Origin: Bacillus_AB infantis_B
Lineage (GTDB): Bacteria > Bacillota > Bacilli > Bacillales > Cytobacillaceae
DNA length: 64,000 nt
Direction: 5' to 3'
Assembly: GCF_008180445.1 (NCBI RefSeq)
Contig: NZ_VTER01000004.1
Span: 248,001 to 312,000, forward strand
The position numbers were made by a program, and so were the translations under genes. Of the stretch, positions 25,887 to 33,583 are shown piece by piece; position 1 is the first letter of the stretch; each line of letters opens with the position of its first letter. The notes beneath the pieces were generated by a model. The model searched no databases, had not been told where the DNA came from, and was given only the letters and a program-made list of their open reading frames with translations.

Positions 25887-26708
25887 TTAAGCACCAAATT
25901 GGCTTACAAGCTCTTTTACATAAGAGAGGAAATTCGCCTTTACTTTTTCAGTCGTTTCTATGACTTCTTCATGGTTCAGCGGCTGATCCAGTATCCCTGC
26001 AGCCATATTGGAAATGCAGGAAATGCCGAGCACTTTAAGGCCCGCATGCCTTGCCACGATTACCTCAGGCACAGTTGACATGCCGACTGCGTCACCGCCC
26101 ATAGTTCGGAGCATCCTCACTTCTGCGGGCGTTTCATATGTAGGGCCGGTATTGCCAACATATACACCCTCCTGGATGCTGATATTCAGCTTGCCTGCAA
26201 TCTCTCTTGCCTGCTGGCGCAGATCCCTGGAGTAGGCTTCCGACATATCAGGAAAACGGACGCCAAGCTTGGAGTCATTAGGTCCCATCAGAGGATTGCT
26301 TCCCATATTGTTGATATGGTCCGAGATAAGCATTAAATCTCCTGGTGCAAAGCTTTCATTAACACCGCCGGCAGCGTTTGTCACAATCAGGATTTCCACT
26401 CCGAGCTCCTTCATGACTCTTACAGGGAAAGTGACCTTGTCGAAGCTGTAGCCTTCATAATAGTGGAAGCGCCCTTGCATAGCCACAGCCTGTACACCGT
26501 TCAGAAGGCCGAACACAAGCTGGCCTGCATGCCCTTCAACTGTTGAAACAGGGAAATCAGGAATTTCATTATAAGGTATTTTCACTGGCTGTTCGATTTC
26601 ATCTGCCAGAACGCCGAGCCCGGAGCCAAGGATCAAACCGATTTTAGGCGTTTCTCCATACTTTTCTTTTAAAAATTGTGCTGCATTTTGAATTTTTCCG
26701 TAGTCCAT
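25887..26708 (-). CDS. punA: Purine-nucleoside phosphorylase (PunA/PupG)
   Basis: Phosphorolysis of guanosine, inosine and their deoxy forms. The 273-residue trimeric-type PNP has the phosphate-binding LILGSGLG, the VEGHAGQLVFG region, the conserved NAAGGVNESFAPGDLMLI and the substrate site GPTYETPAEVRMLRTMG with VGMSTVPEVI. It lies between drm and pdp; the 23-bp gap to pdp and 113-bp gap from drm suggest one operon. Confidence 0.96.
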   Translation of the reverse strand: MDYGKIQNAAQFLKEKYGETPKIGLILGSGLGVLADEIEQPVKIPYNEIPDFPVSTVEGHAGQLVFGLLNGVQAVAMQGRFHYYEGYSFDKVTFPVRVMKELGVEILIVTNAAGGVNESFAPGDLMLISDHINNMGSNPLMGPNDSKLGVRFPDMSEAYSRDLRQQAREIAGKLNISIQEGVYVGNTGPTYETPAEVRMLRTMGGDAVGMSTVPEVIVARHAGLKVLGISCISNMAAGILDQPLNHEEVIETTEKVKANFLSYVKELVSQFGA

Positions 26709-26821
26709 TTTATAATCCCCTTTTTATCAGACTGTACTGAGCTGGATAACCGGCCGCGGCCTTCGCCTGCCAATCTCCTTTTATCACTCAGCTTGTCAGT
26801 TGTTTAAAATATGACCCGGGC

Positions 26822-28003
26822 TTACAATTCACCCAGAAAGCTTTTTCCGAATTTCGGCGCGGCCACAGCAAAGTTTTCCGCTACAGTTGCGCCGATATCG
26901 GCGAATGTCTGCCTGATTGGCAGCTCTTTTCCGCGTGCCATGCCCTTAGAATAAGCCAATAATGGGACATATTCACGTGTATGGTCTGTCCCGGGGTGGA
27001 CCGGGTCATTCCCGTGGTCAGCCGTAATGATGAGCAGATCATCTTCCTTCAGCTTATCAAACACTTCCGGAAGGCGCGCATCATATTCTTCCAGCGCTTT
27101 CCCGTAACCCTCCGGGTCCCGTCTATGTCCGAAAAGGGCATCAAAGTCCACAAGATTCAAGAAGCTCAAGCCTGTAAAATCCATATCCATCGTTTCGAGG
27201 AGCTTATCCATACCGTCCATGTTAGAGACAGTGCGCAGTGACTTTGTCACACCTTCGCCGTCATAGATATCGGAAATCTTTCCGATGGCCAGTACATCCA
27301 GTCCGCCGTCCTTCAGCTCATTCATAACCGTCCTGTCAAATGGCTTCAGGGCATAATCATGCCTGTTCGCTGTCCGCTTGAATGCACCCGGCTGGCCGAT
27401 GAAAGGGCGTGCTATCACTCTTCCAACCATGTATTTCTCATCAAGTGTCAGTTCCCTGGCGATTTTACAGATCGTGTACAGCTCATCAATCGGTACAATC
27501 TCTTCATGGGCTGCAATCTGAAGGACCGAGTCAGCCGAGGTATACACAATCAGGGCTCCTGTCTTCATATGCTCTTCCCCAAGCTCATCAAGGATCTCAG
27601 TGCCGCTTGCCGGCTTGTTCCCAATGATCTTTCTGCCTGTGCGGGCTTCAAGCTCAGACAAAAGCTCATCCGGAAAGCCGTCGGGGAATACCCTGAACGG
27701 TGTCTCGATATTCAGCCCCATGATCTCCCAATGCCCTGTCATGGTGTCTTTCCCGTTTGATGCTTCCTGCATTTTTGTATAAGAAGCGAGCGGCTTCTCT
27801 GCTTTTTCAATACCTTTGATTTCTTTGATATTGCTGAGGCCCAGTTTGCCCATGTTCGGCATGTTCAGCCCGTTCATCCTTTCAGCGATATGGCCAATCG
27901 TATCAGATCCCTTGTCTCCGAAGCGCTCAGCATCCGGTGACTCGCCAATGCCCACGGAATCCATAACAATTAGAAAGATTCTTTTATATGTATGCGAATT
28001 CAT
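26822..28003 (-). CDS. drm: Phosphopentomutase
   Basis: Interconverts (deoxy)ribose-1-phosphate and -5-phosphate, passing nucleoside sugars to central metabolism. From ATG 28003 the protein has 393 residues of the alkaline-phosphatase superfamily: metal site IVMDSVGIGESPDAE near the N terminus, phosphorylated Thr region KDTMTGHWE, and C-terminal metal ligands in ITADHGNDPVHPGTDHTRE. AGGAGG is 7 bases before this ATG; the in-frame start 11 codons earlier is rejected. First gene of drm-punA-pdp, preceded by a promoter with a cre-like site. Confidence 0.96.
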   Translation of the reverse strand: MNSHTYKRIFLIVMDSVGIGESPDAERFGDKGSDTIGHIAERMNGLNMPNMGKLGLSNIKEIKGIEKAEKPLASYTKMQEASNGKDTMTGHWEIMGLNIETPFRVFPDGFPDELLSELEARTGRKIIGNKPASGTEILDELGEEHMKTGALIVYTSADSVLQIAAHEEIVPIDELYTICKIARELTLDEKYMVGRVIARPFIGQPGAFKRTANRHDYALKPFDRTVMNELKDGGLDVLAIGKISDIYDGEGVTKSLRTVSNMDGMDKLLETMDMDFTGLSFLNLVDFDALFGHRRDPEGYGKALEEYDARLPEVFDKLKEDDLLIITADHGNDPVHPGTDHTREYVPLLAYSKGMARGKELPIRQTFADIGATVAENFAVAAPKFGKSFLGEL

Positions 28004-28021
28004 GTGCTCTCCTCCTAAACA

Positions 28022-28036
28022 TGTACACGTTTTCAA
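28022..28036 (-). promoter_or_regulatory. Candidate CcpA cre site before drm
   Basis: On the minus strand, TTGAAAACGTGTACA fits the cre consensus at 14 of 15 positions. It lies just downstream of the likely -10 element, a usual place for catabolite repression. Confidence 0.55.
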
Positions 28037-28039
28037 TTT

Positions 28040-28069
28040 ATTTTACAAATATATGTTACCCTTTTTCAA
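28040..28069 (-). promoter_or_regulatory. Candidate sigma-A promoter of drm-punA-pdp
   Basis: On the minus strand, TTGAAA (28069-28064), an 18-bp spacer, then TAAAAT (28045-28040). It is followed at once by the cre-like site and preceded by a dyad at 28099-28112. Confidence 0.5.
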
Positions 28070-28098
28070 ATGTATTAACCTGCGAGAGGTTTAGAATC

Positions 28099-28112
28099 GT
28101 CAGAAGTCTGAC
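28099..28112. promoter_or_regulatory. Perfect dyad upstream of the drm promoter
   Basis: GTCAGAAGTCTGAC: two 6-bp arms around AG, centred about 40 bp upstream of the candidate -35. It may be an operator for a nucleoside-responsive regulator, but the protein is unknown. Confidence 0.35.
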
Positions 28113-28149
28113 ATCTATATTCTACAAAACAAATAACCTAAAAAACAAG

Positions 28150-28177
28150 AAAAAACTGCTTTATATTCAGCAGTTTT
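28150..28177 (-). terminator. Terminator after xerD
   Basis: On the minus strand, the stem AAAACTGCT/AGCAGTTTT with an 8-nt loop is followed by T-rich sequence, about 40 bp past the xerD stop. Confidence 0.85.
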
Positions 28178-28218
28178 ATCAGATTTATTTTTTTGCAGAT
28201 TGAAAAACTCCGGTTTTA

Positions 28219-29112
28219 TCAGGCACGGGGATGAAATTTTGAATATACATCCTTCAGCCTTGTTTTCGTGACATGGGTATATATCTGGGTTGTTGATATA
28301 TCCGCATGACCGAGCATCTCCTGTACTGCCCGCAAATCTGCTCCATTTTCCAGCAGGTGGGTGGCAAAAGAATGCCTTAAAGTATGAGGGGTCAGTTCTT
28401 TTTCAATGCCCGCATCGCCTGCAAGTTTTTTCAATATTTTCCAGAATCCCTGGCGGGTCAGCTGCCTTCCATGATGGTTCAGGAATAATGTATCATCTCT
28501 GCGGCTTTTTGAAACAAAATTCGGCCTTCCATGCAGAAGGTATCTTTCAATCGCTTCTGAAGCTGTTTTCCCGATCGGGATGATTCTTTCTTTATTTCCT
28601 TTCCCGATGCAGCGGACAAAACCCATTGTCAGATGGACATCGCCTATCTGCAGTCCGATCAGTTCACTGACCCTGATCCCTGTTGCATACAGGAGCTCAA
28701 GCATCGCTTTGTCGCGGAGGCTGTAATGGCTCGAGTCTGACGGCGATTCCAGAAGGGTTTCCACTTCTGCCATGCTCAGGACCTTTGGAAGGCTTCTTTC
28801 CTGCTGCGGCGACTCAATATGTACAGATGGATCATTTTCGCATGCCTTCTCCCTCAGCAGGAACTGATGGAAGGCACGGATGGAAGCGATATGCCTCGCA
28901 AGGGTCTTGGCAGATTTCCCCTGTTCCTTCAGCTTTTTCAGGAACTGGACGATATGGACCCTTTGGACTTCATTCAAACTGGCAAGCCCTTCACTCTTCA
29001 CAATGAATTTAAGATAATTTTTCAAATCCCGTTCATAAGAGACAATTGTATTGTTGGCCAGTCCCTTTTCAATCAATAAAAAGTGCACAAAATCTTTCAG
29101 CCTGTCTTCCAT
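28219..29112 (-). CDS. xerD: Tyrosine recombinase XerD
   Basis: Site-specific recombinase that, with XerC/CodV, resolves chromosome dimers at dif. The 297-residue protein has the N-terminal SAM-like core-binding domain (1-90) and the catalytic domain with all residues present: Arg147 (ATGIRVSEL), Lys171, His243 and Arg246 (TPHTLRHSFATHL), His269 (MLGHADISTTQ) and the nucleophile Tyr278 (IYTHV). It lies between drm and yqzK-fur, as ripX does in B. subtilis. This is the housekeeping enzyme, not a mobile-element integrase. Confidence 0.96.
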   Translation of the reverse strand: MEDRLKDFVHFLLIEKGLANNTIVSYERDLKNYLKFIVKSEGLASLNEVQRVHIVQFLKKLKEQGKSAKTLARHIASIRAFHQFLLREKACENDPSVHIESPQQERSLPKVLSMAEVETLLESPSDSSHYSLRDKAMLELLYATGIRVSELIGLQIGDVHLTMGFVRCIGKGNKERIIPIGKTASEAIERYLLHGRPNFVSKSRRDDTLFLNHHGRQLTRQGFWKILKKLAGDAGIEKELTPHTLRHSFATHLLENGADLRAVQEMLGHADISTTQIYTHVTKTRLKDVYSKFHPRA

Positions 29113-29119
29113 TTATGCA

Positions 29120-29347
29120 TTACTCCCCATTGTGGTAAAACAGAATCAGTCTGTCAAACCAGTCGGTTTCATCAGAAACTGCATCACCAGATACCCTGAC
29201 GGCGCTGCCTTCCGGCTCATCATAACGGTGATAGCTCTGATATTCTTCATTTAACCATAAAAGCCCATAATAAAAAAGGATTGTACATCCCGTAAACAGG
29301 ACAAATACCTTCAATGTTTTAAACGTCATAATCATCCAGGATCTCAT
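29120..29347 (-). CDS. yqzK: YqzK family protein (DUF4227)
   Basis: Small conserved membrane protein of unknown function, about 75 residues. One transmembrane segment (TLKVFVLFTGCTILFYYGLL) is followed by a hydrophilic extracytoplasmic tail. Two adjacent in-frame ATGs exist; I took the second because GGAGG then has 7-base spacing. It lies between fur and xerD, with only 7 bp before xerD, as in B. subtilis. Confidence 0.85.
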   Translation of the reverse strand: MRSWMIMTFKTLKVFVLFTGCTILFYYGLLWLNEEYQSYHRYDEPEGSAVRVSGDAVSDETDWFDRLILFYHNGE

Positions 29348-29453
29348 CATTCTTCCTCCAGCTGCATTCTATATTAAAAGATATGCCAAGCTGGACAAGA
29401 TTTATACCTTCCCGGCTAAAGCTTTTAGCATTTCCGGCTTTTTTTCGGAGAAT

Positions 29454-29486
29454 AATAAAAACCTTTTCCGGTTTAAAGAAAAGGTT
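29454..29486 (-). terminator. Terminator after fur
   Basis: On the minus strand, the stem AACCTTTTC/GAAAAGGTT with a 9-nt loop is followed by T-rich sequence, starting 4 bp after the fur stop. Confidence 0.85.
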
Positions 29487-29490
29487 CCAG

Positions 29491-29955
29491 TCAATCAGCC
29501 TCATCGGCGCTTTCTTCTTTATCCTGGCAGCGGTAGCAGATGCCATGAAATGTCAGGCGGTGATCTTTGATCTTAAAGTTCCAGTCACGCTCGACAATCG
29601 CTTCGACATCCTCCAGAAGGTCATCCTGGATTTCATCTACTGCCCCGCATTCTATGCATACTAAATGGTGGTGGAAATGGGCGGCGCCTTCCTGCCTCAG
29701 GTCATAGCGGGAAACTCCATCACCAAAATTGATTTTATCCACAATTTTCAGTTCCGTTAACAGCTCCAGTGTGCGATAAACGGTCGCCAGCCCTATCTCA
29801 GGCGACTTCTCTTTGACAAGGAGGTATACATCTTCCGCGCTCAGATGATCTTCTTCATTCTCCAGCAGCACACGGACTGTTGCTTCACGCTGCGGTGTTA
29901 ATTTATAGCTTGACGAATGCAGCTGTTTTTTAATTCTATCTATTCTGGTCTCCAT
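29491..29955 (-). CDS. fur: Ferric uptake regulator Fur
   Basis: Iron-responsive repressor of siderophore and iron-uptake genes. From ATG 29955 it has 154 residues: N-terminal winged helix with the recognition region GLATVYRTLELL (about 55-66), the dimerisation domain with FHHHLVCIECG (regulatory His and Cys100, Cys103) and a second pair of structural zinc cysteines (Cys140, Cys143 in CYRC). GGGAGGGAC precedes the ATG; a longer in-frame start is rejected. A PerR-box-like site upstream (30019-30033) fits the known PerR control of fur in B. subtilis. Confidence 0.95.
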   Translation of the reverse strand: METRIDRIKKQLHSSSYKLTPQREATVRVLLENEEDHLSAEDVYLLVKEKSPEIGLATVYRTLELLTELKIVDKINFGDGVSRYDLRQEGAAHFHHHLVCIECGAVDEIQDDLLEDVEAIVERDWNFKIKDHRLTFHGICYRCQDKEESADEAD

Positions 29956-30018
29956 CCCGTAAAGTCCCTCCCTCGCACTGTCAGTTCTCATTATAACAGA
30001 TAGGGAGATGTTTTCAAA

Positions 30019-30033
30019 ATAAAATCATTATAA
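30019..30033. promoter_or_regulatory. Candidate PerR box upstream of fur
   Basis: ATAAAATCATTATAA agrees with the PerR box TTATAATNATTATAA at 12 of the 14 specified positions, in the AT-rich fur promoter about 64 bp before the start. A TATAAT -10 overlaps it on the minus strand. Confidence 0.5.
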
Positions 30034-30100
30034 ATAAGAAGATACAAATATTATAATAAAATAGATTCATTCTTATCTTATAATCACTGTAAAATAGCAA

Positions 30101-30745
30101 TCAAGGCTTTATGCTGCTGACAACCGATTTCATTAAAGCGGGGGAAAGATAGGCTTCTATGCCGGCGGCTACTGATAATAATACAACTGCCGCGCAGAAC
30201 ACCGCCAGGTACCTTCCAAACATCGGTACAACCGGCTGGCCGAGATTTTTCATAAATTGCCTTCTGATCATCTTCAAAGACAGAGCAACTGTCATCGCTG
30301 CGGTTATTATAAAGATCGGAATGATGATGATATTCTGCGGCATAACTGATACAAAGGAAAGCAGGAACCCATCCCAGCCCATCCTGTTTACAAGAAAGCC
30401 GACTGTAAAGCCGACAACCATACCCTTCATAAATAACAGCACGAGGATGACCGGCAGGCCGATGATGGAAATGCCGAGAAGCCACATCAGTCCAATGAAC
30501 TTGCTGTTATGGAACAGGCTCTGGATAAAAAGATCATGTGACTCAGCTACAGTGCCGGCCGATACCTGTCCAAAAAATTGCGACAGATAGTAATATAAAT
30601 CTTCCTTTTGATTGAAGCTCAGGCTATTCACCACTACGGCACCGAAAATGACCCCCATCAGAAACAGGACGATGACGAATAAGTAGATCGAGGAATGCTC
30701 GCGAAAATGATTGGCTGCAAAGTTCTGGTACATACGTTTTTTCAT
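30101..30745 (-). CDS. spoIIM: Stage II sporulation protein M
   Basis: Mother-cell membrane protein of the SpoIIDMP complex that drives engulfment by septal peptidoglycan remodelling. The 214-residue protein has an N-terminal basic region, then five hydrophobic segments (IYLFVIVLFLMGVIFGAVVV; GLPVILVLLFMKGMVVGFTV and others). The SpoIIM-family motif PQNIIIIPIF is present. AGGAGGAAGAGC precedes the ATG and a sigma-E-type promoter lies at 30776-30804. Position next to fur as in B. subtilis. Confidence 0.95.
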   Translation of the reverse strand: MKKRMYQNFAANHFREHSSIYLFVIVLFLMGVIFGAVVVNSLSFNQKEDLYYYLSQFFGQVSAGTVAESHDLFIQSLFHNSKFIGLMWLLGISIIGLPVILVLLFMKGMVVGFTVGFLVNRMGWDGFLLSFVSVMPQNIIIIPIFIITAAMTVALSLKMIRRQFMKNLGQPVVPMFGRYLAVFCAAVVLLSVAAGIEAYLSPALMKSVVSSIKP

Positions 30746-30775
30746 TGCTCTTCCTCCTGTAAAATCTATTACTAC

Positions 30776-30804
30776 ATCTTATGCAGGGAAGAGCAGTCTA
30801 TGAC
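30776..30804 (-). promoter_or_regulatory. Sigma-E-type promoter of spoIIM
   Basis: On the minus strand, GTCATAGA, a 13-bp spacer, then CATAAGAT. The start would fall about 35 bp before the spoIIM ATG. The geometry equals that of the dacB promoter. Confidence 0.7.
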
Positions 30805-30896
30805 ACGATTCTATCATTTTGCCATCATTAAAAAATATATTGCCAGTCTTTGTGCCACCCGATATAATCGGAACAATCACAAAGGAGGAATGGAAA

Positions 30897-31463
30897 ATGA
30901 ATCCAATTTTAATCGACTTTCCTGAGATCATCGCAGAGACAGAAAGATTGTATATCCGGCCTTGCCTGCCAGGTGATGGCAAAGATGTATATGATGCTGT
31001 CATAGCATCAAAGGATGAGCTGAAAAAATGGCTGCCTTTCGCTGCCAAGGAGCAGTCCCTCGAAGAAACAGAAGCAGGAATCCGCCGGTCATATGCCCAA
31101 TTTTGGCTGAGGGAAGATATCCGCCTCCATATATACCGTAAAGAAGACGGCCAATTCATCGGATCGACCGGGCTGCACCGCATCGACTGGAAGGCCGGCA
31201 GGTTTGAAATCGGCTATTGGTGCGATTCGCGCCATCATAAGAAAGGTTATATCTCAGAAGCGGTCGAAGCTCTTATTGAGTTTACATTCAGCAGCCTGTC
31301 TGCCAATAGAATTGAGATCCGGTGTGACCCGGAGAACACAGCCAGCAGAAAAATCCCCGAGAGGCTCGGCTTCACGCTGGAAGGTACCTTAAGGAAAAAT
31401 ACCCTTTGCGCCAGCGGTGATGTGCTGCGGGACACCTGTATTTTTGCAAAGTTAAAAGAATAG
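30897..31463 (+). CDS. GNAT-family N-acetyltransferase (RimJ/RimL-like)
   Basis: Acetyl-CoA-dependent N-acetyltransferase; the acceptor is unknown. From ATG 30897 it has 188 residues with the RimJ/RimL-type layout: ETERLYIRPCLPGDG near the start, IGSTGLHRIDWKAGRFEIGYWC in the middle, KKGYISEAVEALIEF at the acetyl-CoA loop and IEIRCDPENTASRKIPERLGF near the end. AAAGGAGG precedes the chosen ATG; an in-frame start 26 codons earlier is unlikely. It is monocistronic with its own terminator, and is not present beside spoIIM in B. subtilis. Confidence 0.85.
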   Translation: MNPILIDFPEIIAETERLYIRPCLPGDGKDVYDAVIASKDELKKWLPFAAKEQSLEETEAGIRRSYAQFWLREDIRLHIYRKEDGQFIGSTGLHRIDWKAGRFEIGYWCDSRHHKKGYISEAVEALIEFTFSSLSANRIEIRCDPENTASRKIPERLGFTLEGTLRKNTLCASGDVLRDTCIFAKLKE

Positions 31464-31498
31464 AAAGAACCGGATCCGCTCTCTGGATCCGGTTTTTC
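31464..31498 (+). terminator. Terminator after the GNAT gene
   Basis: Perfect 10-bp stem AACCGGATCC/GGATCCGGTT with a 7-nt loop, followed by TTTCTT, 4 bp past the stop. Confidence 0.88.
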
Positions 31499-31550
31499 TT
31501 GAGATATTTACAGTTGCAGCCCGGCTCCTGTGTTCGTTCCGCTTCAGCTG

Positions 31551-32723
31551 CTATTCCTGCTCAACTTTTCCGTACTTCCCTCCGCCGCCTGCTTTCAAGC
31601 TGAGCCGGCCGCTCCTTGCTTTGACGATCAGCATAGCAAGCTTATCTGGAATGACCTCTTCCAGTGCCTCCTTCGGCACTCTGTGGAGTATGTCCATTTC
31701 AGTCCCAAAATGGTCCAGCAGCCTTTCCAGTATCTTGGGGCCGAGGCCGGGAATGAATTCGAGCGGCACTTGATGGACATATGGCGGCCTGTCTGCCAGT
31801 GCACACTCAGCTGTCTTAAGCTCCATAATCCGATCGGCCACTCCCTTCACCTGCTTGGTGCTTCCGCACTTCCGGCAGCCATTATGACCGGAGGAAAGGG
31901 GGGAATGGCAGTCCAGACAAACTGTCTGATGATATTTCCCCAGCTGCGGATCCAGTCCGTAATTGGCGGAAATCCTCCTCCCCCTCGCACTTTTCAAAGC
32001 TAAATGAAACTCATTGAATGAAGGGCCGGCCATTTCAATCCTCTGATATTCCCTGGCTATTTTTCCGAGAGAGTGAGCATCTGAATTTGTAAGAAAAGGG
32101 TACTGGTGCAGCTCATGAATCACATCAGCCATTTCTGTATCCGAACTCAGGCCCAGCTCGATCCCATCGATAAGATCTTTATCGAAGACCTCTTCAAGCG
32201 ACCGGTCGACCCCTTTTCCATACATGCTTTTGAAAGGCGTGAAGACATGGGCCGGAATGAATAGTCCGCCAAGCGCTTTAACCTGTGACTGCAGCTCTTT
32301 CCCTGATGCATAGATCCGCTGTGAGCTCAAATGGATATTTTTAAGGCGGCCTTTCAGCCAAGAAGAGAATTCCTTCATCACTTCAAGGTTTGGAAAATAG
32401 CAGAGAACATGGATGGGGCCCTTGCAGCTTTCATCATAGATTTCAAGCTCTGACCCTGGAATGATTGCAAGGCCGCCGTACAGCAGACCTCCTTCAGGCG
32501 ATTGCACAAGCTCGCCCGATGCCATCAGTTCTTCCATCTCGTCAATTACCTCTGGTGAATGGCAGTCAATAATCCCGATCATATCCAAACCTTTACTGTC
32601 CCTTGCATGCTCGATGATATTGGAAAACACAAGTGATCTGGCCCCCGTTATTTTAACGGCGCGCCCTGACTTTGTCCTGCCGATATGGATGTGCATGTCG
32701 GCATAATAAGTTTGAAGCATCAT
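31551..32723 (-). CDS. yqxK: Endonuclease Q-like PHP-domain protein (YqxK family)
   Basis: Probable DNA-repair endonuclease that cuts 5' of deaminated bases. The 390-residue protein has an N-terminal PHP domain with ADMHIHIGRT, GIIDCHSPEV, IPAHVFTPF and NSDAHSLG as metal ligands, then a zinc ribbon (CLDCHSP and CRKCGS, about residues 270-295), then a C-terminal helix-hairpin-helix region (LEFIPGLGPKILERLL). This is the EndoQ architecture known from archaea and described in B. pumilus. It overlaps the nudF stop by 4 bp, coupling two genes that both handle damaged or unusual nucleotides. Confidence 0.88.
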   Translation of the reverse strand: MMLQTYYADMHIHIGRTKSGRAVKITGARSLVFSNIIEHARDSKGLDMIGIIDCHSPEVIDEMEELMASGELVQSPEGGLLYGGLAIIPGSELEIYDESCKGPIHVLCYFPNLEVMKEFSSWLKGRLKNIHLSSQRIYASGKELQSQVKALGGLFIPAHVFTPFKSMYGKGVDRSLEEVFDKDLIDGIELGLSSDTEMADVIHELHQYPFLTNSDAHSLGKIAREYQRIEMAGPSFNEFHLALKSARGRRISANYGLDPQLGKYHQTVCLDCHSPLSSGHNGCRKCGSTKQVKGVADRIMELKTAECALADRPPYVHQVPLEFIPGLGPKILERLLDHFGTEMDILHRVPKEALEEVIPDKLAMLIVKARSGRLSLKAGGGGKYGKVEQE

Positions 32724-33274
32724 CTGTTCTTCAGCTGTTCGATCTGGAGATACTGGACAGCATAGACTGTTTTGGCATCATGAATTTTTTGCTCTTCTAT
32801 ATAAGCCTGCGCCTCTTCAAGAGTAAGCTCGATAACATCGACGAATTCATCCTCATCCGGAACGGCAGGATTTTCTATTTTGCTCAGTTTTCTGGCAGCG
32901 TAAATATGGAGAATCTCATCAGCGAATCCAGGTGAAGTATAAAAGGAAACGAGCTTTTCGATTTCTCCGCAAACATAGCCTGTCTCTTCTTCCAGCTCTC
33001 TTTTTGCACAAAGCTCCGGATCCTCGCCCTTTTCAAGCTTGCCTGCCGGAATCTCCACAATTGCCTTTTCAAGGGGTTTTCTGAACTGCTCTACCATCAC
33101 AATTTTGTTGTCATCTGTAAGGGGAATGACAGCTACCGCTCCAGGGTGCTTGACAATTTCCCGTTTTGAGTTTTTTCCGTTCGGCAGCTCCACATCGTCC
33201 ACCTGAAGGGAGATGACCTTACCGTTAAAAATCTGCTCTGTTTTTATCGTTTTTTCTTCTAAAGGATGCTTCAC
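32720..33274 (-). CDS. nudF: ADP-ribose pyrophosphatase NudF (Nudix)
   Basis: Hydrolyses ADP-ribose to AMP and ribose-5-phosphate. The 184-residue protein carries the full Nudix box, G78 through RELEEETGY at 92-100, after the N-terminal strand domain that forms the dimer. TLEEAQAYIEEQKIHDAKT near the end is typical. ATG 33274 follows a GTGAAGCATCC context; the start fits the family. It is the first gene of nudF-yqxK and is divergent from mciZ. Confidence 0.94.
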   Translation of the reverse strand: MKHPLEEKTIKTEQIFNGKVISLQVDDVELPNGKNSKREIVKHPGAVAVIPLTDDNKIVMVEQFRKPLEKAIVEIPAGKLEKGEDPELCAKRELEEETGYVCGEIEKLVSFYTSPGFADEILHIYAARKLSKIENPAVPDEDEFVDVIELTLEEAQAYIEEQKIHDAKTVYAVQYLQIEQLKNR

Positions 33275-33289
33275 TGTTCTATCACTCCA

Positions 33290-33318
33290 GTTCTAATCCG
33301 ATTATCTGCTCATACATT
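33290..33318 (+). promoter_or_regulatory. Candidate sigma-E promoter of mciZ
   Basis: CATACATT (33311-33318) matches the sigma-E -10 CATACAMT well except one base; GTTCTAAT 13 bp upstream is a weak -35. mciZ is sigma-E dependent in B. subtilis. Confidence 0.45.
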
Positions 33319-33347
33319 TTATCATACTTTATTTGGGGGAGTATGAA

Positions 33348-33515
33348 TTGAAAATCCGCGTCCACTCTAAAGGCATCATCCTTGCAGGCAAGGCATGGGA
33401 GATTCGTGAAAAATTGAGAGAGTACGGCAGGAAGCATACACTGCTCAAAGAATGGATCGACTCTGCAGAGAATGCTGCCAGCCCGGAAAAAGTCCGGCTC
33501 CGGAGGATAAAATAG
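33348..33515 (+). CDS. mciZ: Z-ring assembly inhibitor MciZ
   Basis: Mother-cell peptide that binds FtsZ and blocks new Z rings during sporulation. From TTG 33348 the product has 55 residues; its first 40 contain GKAWEIREKLREYGR and KEWID, the MciZ core seen in B. subtilis (GKAWEIRAKLKEYGR). The start is TTG: GGGGGAG lies 6 bases upstream, and the B. subtilis protein begins equivalently. It carries about 15 extra, Ala/Arg-rich C-terminal residues (ASPEKVRLRRIK) relative to the 40-residue B. subtilis form. It is divergent from nudF and upstream of yqkF. Confidence 0.88.
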   Translation: MKIRVHSKGIILAGKAWEIREKLREYGRKHTLLKEWIDSAENAASPEKVRLRRIK

Positions 33516-33583
33516 TCTCTTATATTTGTGGCCATGCCCTTCTTTTAGATACAATGGACTCATCATAAGTTCGAGGTGAAAAT

